Position numbers and translations under genes: made by a program. Below are positions 22,844 through 33,896 of a DNA stretch of 64,000 nt, in pieces (the first letter of the stretch is position 1; every line of letters starts with the position of its first letter). A model generated the notes under the pieces. It saw nothing but the letters and a program-made list of their open reading frames with translations, was not told the origin of the DNA and made no database searches. The stretch lies in NCBI RefSeq assembly GCF_007655135.1, contig NC_045132.1:9300001-9364000 (forward strand), read 5' to 3'. This DNA comes from Punica granatum. Lineage: Eukaryota > Streptophyta > Magnoliopsida > Myrtales > Lythraceae.

Positions 22844-23018
22844 ATGGATGATATCAACCTTAAAGGGTCATTATGCTGGCGAAGCTGGGACTTGGAAGTC
22901 GACAGAAGCTGTTCCAGTGATGACTATGATGACTTCTCGGACCCCTTTGACAGCAGTAGCACCAAGAATGCTATCATGGACTGGTACATTCGCATAGACT
23001 GGTTTAGGTGGTGAAGGG
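22844..23018 (+). pseudogene. First coding exon of an ACA-type (P2B) Ca2+-ATPase, gene otherwise absent
   Basis: The exon is bounded by an acceptor (ACGACAG, ending 22834) and a consensus donor (GTAAGT at 23018). The ATG at 22844 opens MDDINLKGSLCWRSWDLEVD, followed by an acidic Ser/Asp run and DPFDSSSTKNA. This pattern matches the N-terminal autoinhibitory region of ACA8/9/10-type plasma-membrane Ca2+ pumps, which usually reads SPFD-x-x-STKNAP and then an Arg-rich RLRRWR before the first coding intron. Here that Arg-rich end is damaged: Arg codons look changed to Trp, and a TGA stop falls at 23012-23014, two codons before the donor. No second exon (the calmodulin-binding segment) follows before 24.9 kb. 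I infer a duplicated 5' gene fragment. Family assignment is by motif memory. Confidence 0.6.
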
Positions 23019-23680
23019 TAAGTTCCTCATCTCTTCTGCGTCTCTCTCTCTCTTCCCCTCGTTAATCTTTCATTAGGTTCCCTTTTTGAAAGGATGAAGC
23101 ATTGAATGATCAGATAACAAAAGACATAACGCGTTGGAGAATCTAAAGTTCATATAATTAATGAGTATACGAATCTCTTGGACTACATGCAATTAGCTTG
23201 TAGATTTTTTTTCTTAAAATAGTGCCTAAGTATGTTAAAAGAGAAAATTCACGCTGGAAGAGTTTTTTTTCCTTAGTGGACCGATCTGACTTGAATTAGA
23301 TTACTTAAGGCCAGTTGAGCTTCCAGATACTAAGGTGCAATCGAAAATAAAAATGGCAAGACACAAAAACAGCCGTCGGATGCTTTCTTGCTCCACTGTG
23401 GATCATCTGCGGCACCGACAGAATTACCAAGTAGACTCTTGAATTTAACTTCTCTTCACAAGCAATTCCTATTGTATTATGCACCTAATTTTCCGCAGAT
23501 ATAAAATTCAGGGACACTTTTCAGAAGTGCAAGAAAACCAAGAAGTTGCTACATAATCATTTAGCAATAGAGAGGCAGTAATATTGAGTTCGATCATTCC
23601 GAGTCATCACAAGAATTGAACAAGAGATGATCCATCTTATGTTTATGCATGGAATAGTGAAATCAAGGCAACTATGTTAC

Positions 23681-23725
<45 letters not shown>

Positions 23726-24934
23726 TTGTATCCTGGGAGGCTCTTTATTCCCGGTTGTAGGCTAATGTTATTTTGGCATCCCAATTGCGACTTTTCAGCC
23801 ACAATCCTCTAATTACTTATTAAAAGAAAATAAAAACAAGAATCCTCCAACCAATCTCCCTATATCCAACCGGTATATCTTTCACTGCCCTCATTTCTTA
23901 AATGCAATGATTATTCACCCTTAACACCCTTAAACAACTCACTTTTTAATTCCTGAGACTATCCACTTCGTGCCCTTCCTCCCCCTTCAGATAGACAATG
24001 CATCTTTTCCTATTGTGCTATACAATTAATTCTTCCTTTGTTCAAGGGCGCACTTTGATGATTGAAGGAAAGTTTCAATTATTTTATCTGTACATTTCAA
24101 TTGCTCTCTCCATTACACCATGTTTCTATAATTGATGGTTACTTCTTGCTTACTTCATGAATGGGCCATGTTCTATATCCTGGACTTCGACAATCAGACG
24201 AACTTTTGGTGAATCGTCTCTTGCATCCTTTCCCCTCTATCTCATGTAATGCTATCTGATTTCCTTTAATTTCTCTACAGTGCCCTTTGTTATTTGTCAC
24301 CTCCTCTTAGATGATATTCATTTCATATTTATTTCCTTTACGAGTGATGAAAATTCATAAAGATATTCAATAGATAACGACATCTTGTTAGATAATATTC
24401 ATTTGAAAAATTAAAACTTAAAAGATTTTATAGATTGTCACGTTTTCTCCACTGTGTTTATTTGCACAAATGAAATTTCAAATAAATATGAAATGTAGAA
24501 AAAAAAATGTAAAAGATCGCTATTTATTAAAATTTATTATAAAAATGATTTTTTTTTTGGAAAATAGTAGAGATTCTGATTAGCTATCTGAGTATTTTGA
24601 AGCCATTAAGTTGAGTCCAACTCAGCTCTGCTCGCACTCGTATTCCTGCAGTATATCTAAAAATATGTATACATTTTCACAAAAAAAAATGTATAAATTG
24701 AATTCTTAATAAAAAAGTTCATCTTTTTTTAATTCATTCAAACTTTCAAGGTTAACTAAGGAAAATATTATTTTTCTATTAGTAAAGTTATATTTCACAT
24801 TATAAAACCATTTTGTTCCGTCTCATTCCATTCTGGCGTACCAAATGTGTTAGACGACTTTACACAGTTTTCTCCCATGAATGGAGAGCTCACACCTGAA
24901 AACATGACCGAATATTGAAAATGACAGAGTTGAT
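23019..24934. other. Intergenic, no gene seen
   Basis: AT-rich non-coding sequence. It includes a CA microsatellite at 23686-23722. The rightmost few hundred bases probably include the 3' untranslated region of DAR gene A on the minus strand. Confidence 0.4.
23686..23722. repeat. (AC)n microsatellite
   Basis: About 18 uninterrupted AC dinucleotides. Confidence 0.95.
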
Positions 24935-25012
24935 ATGCCCGGAATACGGGGCATAGTCAAAAGCATGATAATATCATGGATAGAAAGGGGAAATTCCAGT
25001 CATGGTATGGCA

Positions 25013-28000
25013 TTATGGGGCATGGAAATTTGGAATCGTCTCGGGGAAGTTGCCAGTCATTCGTACATAGTTGAGAGTTCCTTTAAGGCCATACTTGTCC
25101 ACCACGCGACGTGCAAATCTGAAACCATCTCCGTACTCGGGACTATCACTGGTTTCAATACTATGCTTGATATGCTCTGCGAGTTTTCTCTCAAACTGAA
25201 GCCCTGGAGATGAGCCCGATTCATTTCTAGACATATCATGAATCTTAGATTTTATCCATATATGAGCCATAACTTGGCACATTCCTTCTTCAATATTGTA
25301 TGGCAAGGGGCCACAAAAGCCCTGTACATGCTTCTTTTGGCTTTGCTGATATCCTGTAACAAGCGACCATATGACAATATGAATTACACAATGAACAAAG
25401 CAGAATGTCATCTTAAAAAGAAATCTGTTACAAAAACAGTGTGAACAAACAAACCTTCAAGACAAAGCCAAGCGTGCATCATCTCATGGGCGAGGGTTCG
25501 ACCGATGTACAACCTAATTTTCATTTGTTAAAATCGTGTATCATCTCATATTTTTAAAACTTAACTGGATCGTCATGGTACTTTCCAAAAAACCATTACC
25601 TGGGGCAACCATTTAGTAGTTCAATGCACTCTACGTTCTTGTAACTCACTAGCTTGAATGGCTCCTCCTTAACTCCAGTTATATTATTTTTCGGTCCATA
25701 CTTTGGTGTCTGAATCATCTGTTGTGGTCGAAAGAAAAACAGATTACTTCGTCACATATACTTCTGATATTGATATTGAAGTTAATACTTTTCAATCGAA
25801 TGAAATAAGAATCATATATATATATATATATATATATACACGGAAGAAGGTTATGCTGTCAAACCGTAAGCATAGAATTTTCTTTTGATATGGTTCTTCC
25901 TCTAGTGATTCCTCCACGTTCTTTCTGCAAAAATAAGGGAAACCACCAGCCTTGATAAAGCTACCGAGTAAGAGAAGACCGCCTAATTATTTAGTTTTAT
26001 TGTTCATCTTATGGAGAAAAATCAATACATTTACATATATATGCTTTGTAACACTTACATTCATTTTCTTCTTGTCAAGCACGAATATAGGAATAAATTC
26101 CTGCCTAACTTTCATGTCCAAATCCTCATAAAATTTAAGGATTTCATCAACAAGAGGTTGACAGTCACGCTCATTCATGATTGCAGATTTCTTGCAATCA
26201 CTACATATCTTCCGACCATCATCGTATGACGAGTATCGGGTTCCTCTTACCTGTGCATGGCATGTTAATGTTATGTTCATACATTCTTCATAACTAATGA
26301 TACATTAAAAGGTAATAAATGAACAATCTAACCTCGAGCCTTTCACAGAAGAAACATATAGCAGTGCCGTCATGGAGGTGCTTGGTGCAGTACTTTTGGT
26401 GAAAGACAGGTACTTCTCCATATTGAGGAACACCACTGGAATCTACAGGAACCTATGCAAAAAACAGAAGAGATTTACTAGATTATCAGATAATGCCAAT
26501 GTAGCCAACTTCTTATATGAGTCTATATACACCAGTGTTATCAGAACCGGTCGAGTTATGGATTCACGGGTTCGATGGGTCCAACTGGGGTTTGATGGGT
26601 GGACCGCACATTTAATTAAAGATTATATAATACATAATTATTCTAAAAAAGCATGATGAATAAAATAAATACACAATAATTTAAATAACTATTCTTAATT
26701 AATAAAAGAAAATTTTCACCAAAACTCTTCTCTTCTTTGTTACTGTGTAAATCGCATTTCTACTTCTCGTTGAGTGTCAGAAAGAAAATTTTTGAACAAA
26801 AACAGACAAAAAGTGGCTCTAGCTTAAATGGTTATGGCTTCAAGCATTGAAGGAGATAGGAATTTGAGGTCTTGTGTTCGAATTCCTTCCCGCACATTTC
26901 ATTTTTCTTAATAAATAGGAATCCATAGAACCGATCCAGTTCATTTGGGTTTAGTGGGTTCACATTAAAATTGGTCGGTTCCATGGGTTGGCTGGCCCAA
27001 ATATGCAGATTGGATCCTCAAGCAGACATTTGGCGACATATTTTAGGAATGCTTTGAAAAGCATTGTTGAAAGCTATACAAGTAGGGTTTATGTGACGCT
27101 TTGAAAAAGATTGCCACAAGCAAATCTAAGCTGTCATTTTCAAAAGCATCACCAAAAATCATTGGCAAAGGGACACTTTTGCCAATGCTTATAAAATGCA
27201 TCGGCAGATGGAGATCTTAGCTAACGCTTTTTTAAGCATTGGCCAAGGGTTACCATAGTCGACGCTTAAAAGTAAAGGAGCCCTTTTGCGAACGTTTAAA
27301 TAAGCGTCGGCAAAGATAGATTTTAGCCGACAATTTTCTATGTGTCGCCAAAGGGGAACCTTATTCGACATTTAAAAAGCGTCGACAAAGGGTCCTTTTG
27401 TTGACACTTGAGAAAGTGTGAGGAAATGGACCCTTTTGTCGACACTTATGCATCGGCAAATGAACCTTTTATATATCGACAAATTTTACTGACACTGAGA
27501 AACATCATAAAATGTCAAAATTTATAGTTCTCTCATTCTCAACTGCTTTGCCGTCACCAACTTCTCTTGGCCTCTAGGAGTCCTCAACCATCGCTCTCTG
27601 GTACAATATCCTTCACCTCCTCCCTCTCCTTTGGATGCTCAACACTCCCCGCCAAAGAGAAGCTCAATGAGATCTTCCATAACATTGAGGAGAAGGCCAA
27701 CAAGATCTCTGCCTCCGCCAAAGAGGTTTGGCATCTCTTTATCCCTCAATTGGTGTGAAACACTTGCTATTGTCTCTTGATAGTGTTGGATTTTCAATGG
27801 AAATCCAAATAAAAAATATGCAAGGTGAAGGAGGCAATGGGTCGATGAGGAGCAGTACTTCGATGAGGAGTTGCAAATCGATGAGCAGCAAGTTGAAGGA
27901 GGCAACGGTCAACGAAGAGTAGTTCAGTGAGGTGCAGTAGAGATAAACTAAAAGCATGTTGTTGGTGCAGCATATTGATCCAGGTGAAGGATGGTGGTGG

Positions 28001-31000
28001 GAGGACGAGGTTGTGGATGAGGAGGCATAGATGGAGCAGGATGTTGTTATTGCCTTCTGCCTCTTCTTTCCTTCTCCTCTTTTACGTTATATTTGTCTTA
28101 GTTTTTTTGAATGCTAATTCGTTTTTCCTTTAGAATTTCTCAGGCAATGGTATGAGTTGTTCTATATTAATTTGATTTCATTATTTTATGGTTGCTTTCA
28201 TTTCTTCTTATTCAGTCATGTCAACATGTTATCAATTGTAAAATGGGATCGATTTACCTCACAACATATTGTCGAATTTTGATAATATGTTTTTCAGTAT
28301 TTTTGAAGCGTCGAACTAGGCCTTTTTTTTAAAAAAAAAGCCTATACCGACACTTTTATAGTATCGGACTAGACTTGGTTTTGGCCGAAGCTTTCAAGGT
28401 CGGGCAAGTGCGAGACTCCTATATACGTCGGCAAGGCAAGGGTTTAGTGACGCAAATGAGGCGTTGCCATTGATCCAACATCTACCAATGCTTTCAAAGC
28501 ACTGCATTAGGGGGGTTTATCGCGACACTTGTAGTAAGCGTCGGCATACTTGTGCCGACTGTACTTTTGACACCGCTTTTGAAAGTGTCATAAATAACAT
28601 CAATAGGCTTTAGGCGACACTAGAAGCATCACCAAGCCACAAAAAGCATCGCGAAATGGTGTTTTAGTTGTAATGATACACATTTCTTATGACGGGGGAC
28701 AACTTTAAATTCTTTTGTTTCATCTCTACTATTATAAAAGCGGAAGGGACCATTTCATCTCACTTTCATCTTCCATGAATGCCCTGACTACACATATTTC
28801 GATTTATAAGAACCTTTTGATCAAGGATATAATTGTAAATTCAACAGAATGATTACCTTCTCTTCCAGCCTTTTTTCTCACCTTCCACTTTTCTCCCTTT
28901 CTCTTCCTACCTTTCCTAAATCCAAGTACTTGGAATACCTTTTCTAAAAAAATCTTTAATGTTAAAATTATACTATTATTTATGACGATATTTATTAATT
29001 TTATGGTAAACGAGTAATTATGACTTCGAAAAACTAAAATAAAAGGTCACAATGAGCCATCTATGGGATTTAATATGAACCAATGCATAGCGCTGGCATT
29101 CATCTAGTTTTCTTTATTTCTCTTGTTTAAATTTGTTTAGAGAAAGGCGTCAAAGGGTTGAAATACCTAATCCCTTGATTTGAAGACGCTGTTCAAGAGC
29201 ATAATCACTTAATCCCAGAAACTAATTAGGAATGTGCCTTTAACTTTATTTGTCCACTTCTTAACTTTAGTGTGATAGGGGATTCTAATTGAAAATGGTC
29301 CGTGACCAAATTGATCTAAAAAAATGATAAAATAAAAAAGAGTGTACTATAGTGATGCAGACCTTCACTTGTAACCAAGATATTTCAAGTTCGATACTCG
29401 TTGTGAGATTACACATGTTCATTTATTAGCTATCAGGATTAAGCCCGTGGTTCTCTCTTATAACTAAAAAATGCAAAAAAGGTAAAAGGCCTAATTGATG
29501 TACATTCGAAGGTCATAGACCAAATGGGTGTAAAAAATAAGTTAAAGGACCAAATTGATATACTTTAAGGAGTCAGGTTTTAGTTGATGTAAAGAATGGG
29601 TTAAGGACTCAATTGATGTGGAACATATCTATTAGGGATGCAATTGATAATCTACTCTAACACACCAGAGTCGACTCCAACCCATGGCAATCGGAAATTG
29701 CAGGTTGTTTGTTCCAGGGGCTACCCATGAGCTCAAATTGGTTGGAATTATTTGGAAACCCATCGAGGATCCCATCTTGGACATTAGGGCTAAAGGAGAG
29801 AGTTTGTCGCACCTCGATTACCAATTTGGCTGTGCAAGGGAAAAATCCACAGTATGTTTATGAGTCATGATCGATGAACCCAAATATTATGCCCCTTGGC
29901 ACATATGAGTGATGAGTTCGTAACGTTACTCAGTATTTGAACGAAAATATATTAAAGAAAAAAGAAAGAGAAGATTTTAAAAGTTGAGAACTTAGAATGG
30001 CTTTTTCACTATTATTTATACTATATATTTCTCAATTGTCCTACCGCTTTTGCTTCGGACAGTTGCCGAGATCATTCCATTTATCCTTTGTCGATCAATG
30101 GACTCTACAGATAAGTTTGACTGTGTTAGCGAGGATTGATCTAAAATTCAGCCATGGCTCTGACTACCAGGCCGAGCTTTCCCCTGCAAATATTGGGCTT
30201 AAGGGACTAACGAGAAGCTAACGTACTTCTGGCGAGGCTCAAACTTAGATTTGGGGTGTAATGAACCTGCACAAATCTTTCTAGTACCATGTTAAAGTTT
30301 CACTGAGTAAATTATGTCGTTGGGCCATATCCAATCTAAAAGTATAAAATAACAACATATATGCCCCATGCTTTTTCCTTTCTTGGCCTGTTGGGAGACT
30401 TCTTCAGCAGTCGAGTTAAGTTGAAGTAGCTCGTAAGCAGCATAGCTTATTTACACTCATAGGATATAAAGAAAGGTCTCTTTTATATTCTTGGTCTGAG
30501 AGGAAGTTAGAGGAAAATTTGGAGAGAAGAATTAGAGAAAGGGGGCATAGATGGGTTATGGCGTCACTCCTTTATAAAGCTATCCCAACTATGAATTTTC
30601 TCCATTCATAGGATCCAAATCTGAAATCTTGTTTAAAGAGAATAAGAGTCGAACATCTGGAACTGAATCATTTAGTACTGCATGTACCCTCTTTTGTATG
30701 GTTCAAGAACATTGTTGGTATCGGGATATTCTCCTAGGGTACTTGTCGAAAGCGGTACGTAACAGCTTTAACTACAAAAGCTAAATAGCCTCGGCAAGAA
30801 AAAAACATTCGTTCCAATTAAAGGCAACTTCGATATGAGTGACCTCAAAGTAGAGTTAGTAAGGAAAAGCATACTTACGTGGTACTTGCAAACATCACAT
30901 ACTATTGGGGTGTAAGACCATTTGCAACGTGGCCTGAAATACGGGTGGTGATCTTCATCAGCAACCTGTCGTTACTGGTTGAGATTAGACGGAACAAAAT

Positions 31001-33141
31001 GCGTATCTAAAATCAACACAGAAATTCATCTTACATTGTATTAATTGAACTGCAAAAAGAGAATTTGAAGTTATAGTTACTAGACCTCATAGTCAGCAGA
31101 TTGTGGATTAGATGAGTTGCATTGAAAAGATTCCTGCAGATTTGGAAGTGTGTCCGTGCAATTGATAAACTTTTCTTCATCCATTTGATTGTGCCGATAT
31201 TGATACCATGTACTAGAGAAAATAAAGCATTTTCAAATTACTAATCAATATAGCATTTTCCAACTATCTATTAGCATGAAATTTTTAATCATATAATTTA
31301 CCCAAAAAAAGAAAATTTCAATTATAATTTAAAAATTCCAAAATAATCTGTATCTGTGTAAAAATTTATGGAGTGCATTTAATCTAAAATTGAAAGGGAA
31401 AAAATAATTTTTTTATTACAAAAAGCTGAATTATTAATATCTTCCTATCATGTCCACCAAAAAAAAAAAGAACCTTCCATCATTTTACAGGAAAATAGGA
31501 ATAAGAAAATGATTTAAGTATTTTTTTTGGGTTTTAAAGAACAAGATTATATACTTGTTTTATTTATTGTACTAGACTCATGAGTCTCCTTTATAAAACA
31601 AAAAAAAAAATATTTATGTACTTGTAGTAGCACAGATTGTATCGGATTCAAATAATTACCTCAAAAGCTCAAATTTATTCAACAAGATCGTCCTGGCTAT
31701 AATACTGAGTAGATATATGAACATTCGATGCAAGGCATGAAGTGCAACTTTAAAGAATAACTAGAGTGAATTCATGAAGATATAATTTGATGACGAGAGT
31801 CAAATTCAAGATTATGAGATATAAATCCTATTTATTTGATGATTACGTAACATATAAAAGTTATAAAGGGAAAATTAGTTGAGATGCTTAAGCTCATGTA
31901 TTAGGTATGCCATAATTATTCTAAAAATGATTACTGTAATTAATCTACTAGTAGAATAAAATAGATATTCACGGTTGATAGTATAATATCTTTTAAATAT
32001 ATTATCACGAACTAATAATTCCATGAATTTACAGTGATATAAAAAAATTAAAAGAACATATATAAAAATAAGGACATCTCAAAAGTTATATTTTATTTTA
32101 TTTCTTTAGTAAAATAAATATGCAAGTCAAGTTCGCATAAGAAATTTCCGTATTCATATAATTTATTTATGATAAACTTTCATAATTATTGGTGATTAAA
32201 TAAATAATGTGCGACGTATCCTAAACAAGACTAACAGTTCTTTGAGTATAATGTTTTAACATTCTTCTTAACATATCTATATTAATGTGGCAGATGACAA
32301 GTGCTTTTGTGCTTCGTGTATCAATAGATACATAAATTTCGTAGCTGTATATTACTCTACTAAGTCGCAAGAACAAGGATGAACATACAGGCATGTTCAG
32401 AAACACCATACTTATATGAAACCAAACAGTAAAAAAAAAAATCTAATAGTATGTGTCACTGAAATCAATTGAAGATACTGGAAAGGACAAGATAAATAGA
32501 CTAAATTAATTATATTTCAAAAAAACCATATGCTGGAAAAATGAAAAAGACAAAGAACGATGAAAAGAAACAGTACCTATAGGCAGAAGGGAAAGAATAA
32601 TAAGGTTGAAATATGTAATTTCCAATATTGCCATATTGCTGGTTTGGATTCTCTATCCTTATACTTCGTTGAAGACCCAAAGCCAGCTCTTCCTCTATAA
32701 CCTCCCGGTACAATCCTCCAGTAGGAGCATCGTCATTTCCTTCATTGCCCTCGGTTTGACTCTGATCCTCAAGATGTCGACTTTCACCGTAAGGAAAATA
32801 GTAGTGCCCTTGAGTAAGCATATAGGCGTTGTATCTTAGACATAGTGATATGTGTAAGAAGTAAGTTCTACCAGGCAATTAAGTTAGCATATGACAGTTT
32901 TATTTTTTCGCTTACCCATGACTGCATTATCTTCATCATGATCCTTGTCGCTCAACGATTCATCCTAAAGAATTCAGTAATATGGTGTATTCATGAGACC
33001 AAAACTTTGACTTTCCAAGGGTAAATAGAGAAATGAAGACGTACATACCTCCGAATCTCCATAGCTGTTATGACATTCCTGTTTGAAGTTTGAGGTAGGA
33101 GACGAAGAAGCACCCTTTAGGATATTCTTCAGCCAACCCAT
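25013..33141 (-). CDS. DA1-related (DAR) protein, gene A: UIM, degenerate LIM, DA1 peptidase
   Basis: DA1 and its relatives are ubiquitin-activated metallopeptidases that limit organ growth; some DAR proteins act in immunity. Eleven exons on the minus strand join with all phases matching into 492 aa: 33141-33049, 32964-32916, 32808-32577, 31212-31086, 30965-30879, 26452-26333, 26250-26059, 25924-25865, 25718-25600, 25513-25455, 25353-25013. The start MGWLKNILKG matches the family N-terminus. EEELALGLQRSI (exon 3) resembles a ubiquitin-interacting motif. Exons 4-5 occupy the LIM position but the first Cys pair is replaced (STWYQYRHNQ), leaving CKWSYTPIVCDVCKYH. Exon 6 has QKYCTKHLHDG and CFFCERLE, exon 7 GRKICSDCKKSA and FYEDLDMKVRQE. 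Exon 10 carries the zinc-peptidase motif in LAHEMMHAWL; exon 11 has IEEGMCQVMAHIW, YGDGFRFARR and YGLKGTLNYVRMTG. No frameshift or stop is visible. Intron 5 is 4.4 kb through transposon insertion. Gene B is its tandem paralogue. Confidence 0.9.
25815..25839. repeat. (AT)n microsatellite in intron 8 of gene A region
   Basis: Run of TA/AT dinucleotides adjoining exon 8 of DAR gene A. Confidence 0.85.
26815..26910 (+). mobile_element. tRNA-derived SINE-like sequence in intron 5 of gene A
   Basis: GGCTCTAGCTTAAATGGTTA resembles a Pol III A box region, and TGTTCGAATTCC at 26875-26886 is a near-perfect B box, about 45 bases further on. A T-rich 3' part follows. The tRNA-like head is typical of plant SINEs. 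Ends and target duplication were not resolved. Confidence 0.5.
27018..28675. mobile_element. CACTA-like non-autonomous transposon in intron 5 of gene A
   Basis: Dense subterminal repeats of GCGTCGGCAAAG, CGACACTTT and AAAGCATTG type lie at both sides (27030-27490 and 28290-28670), in both orientations. The right end reads TTTTAGTTGTAATG, close to the inverse of the usual CACTACAA terminus with one change. The left terminus is not visible and may be truncated. The middle (27550-28140) is non-repetitive and holds no transposase that I recognise; its short Ser/Leu-rich frames are unassigned and might be captured DNA. Confidence 0.6.
28690..30870. other. Remainder of intron 5 of DAR gene A
   Basis: AT-rich intronic DNA with transposon scraps. 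A tRNA-like B box (AGTTCGATACTC) occurs near 29389. ATCTTGTTTAAAGAG at about 30637 resembles the SINE-like sequence at 46050. No additional gene. Confidence 0.4.
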
Positions 33142-33891
33142 TACTTTCCGTGATCAACCCCTATAAAGTACTACATATATATATATATATACACATATAT
33201 TTTATTGTTTATGTCAATTTCTTCCCTTTCTCTTTCTCTCCTCCATTATTAACAAAATATAAAAAAGAAATCCAATGGACCACCAGCGAGTTTTAAATGT
33301 AGGATTAATTAGTATAGATAAGAAGCAAAACACAACTACCAGACAGAAGGCATAGGGCAAGTAGGAATCAGTCACATTGAAAAATCTTTATAGGAAGACA
33401 TATTAGACTTTATTTCTTCTTCTTCTTTTTTAAATAGAAGAAGACATAGACTTTGACTTGTCAGTGAGTAACCACTCACAATTAAATAACTTTAGAGGAA
33501 GCGTCGGTAAGTAACCACTTGCAAATTGCAATTGAACAACCACCGACATTAGAGGAAACTTCCGATAAAATCCCGTTTGGAAACTAAAAAAAACTATGTG
33601 TATATATATGTATATATATATATATATATATAGATTTTCGAGGGGTTCTTCCGAGAACATTTTCTTTAAAAGAAAATTGAGGGAAGTTTTCTAGCAAAAA
33701 TAAATTTATTCCGAGTGAAATTCCCTTGAAATGTTTTAAAAAAATAATAACAATAATTATAAAAATATATAAAAAAATGAATGATCAAAATTAATTTAAA
33801 AATAATATTATCTTTATAAAACAAATTTAAATAGAATATCATTGAATATATGACATATTAAAGTGAAAATAATTTATAAAAAAAAGGTATA
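33142..33891. promoter_or_regulatory. Upstream region of DAR gene A
   Basis: Starts directly 5' of the gene A ATG. It contains AT dinucleotide runs at about 33174-33200 and 33600-33632. A comparable AT-repeat lies just upstream of gene B. The inserted solo LTR begins at 33897, so the native upstream sequence of gene A is limited to about 750 bases. No defined promoter element was identified. Confidence 0.35.
33600..33632. repeat. (TA)n microsatellite
   Basis: TATATATATG followed by a TA run of more than ten units. Confidence 0.85.
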
Positions 33892-33896
33892 ATTAC

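Noticed and set aside
23686..23722. AC repeat considered as part of a coding frame (Thr-His run)
   Set aside because: Plain dinucleotide microsatellite in intergenic DNA with no supporting exon structure.
26875..26886. Possible tRNA gene because of a good B box
   Set aside because: No cloverleaf can be drawn: the anticodon arm and acceptor pairing are absent. It is better explained as a tRNA-derived SINE.
27567..28133. Short frames in the CACTA-like element (for example PAKEKLNEIFHNIEEKANKI), considered as a captured gene
   Set aside because: Too short and not recognised. The open stretches overlap on both strands. Left as unassigned filler.
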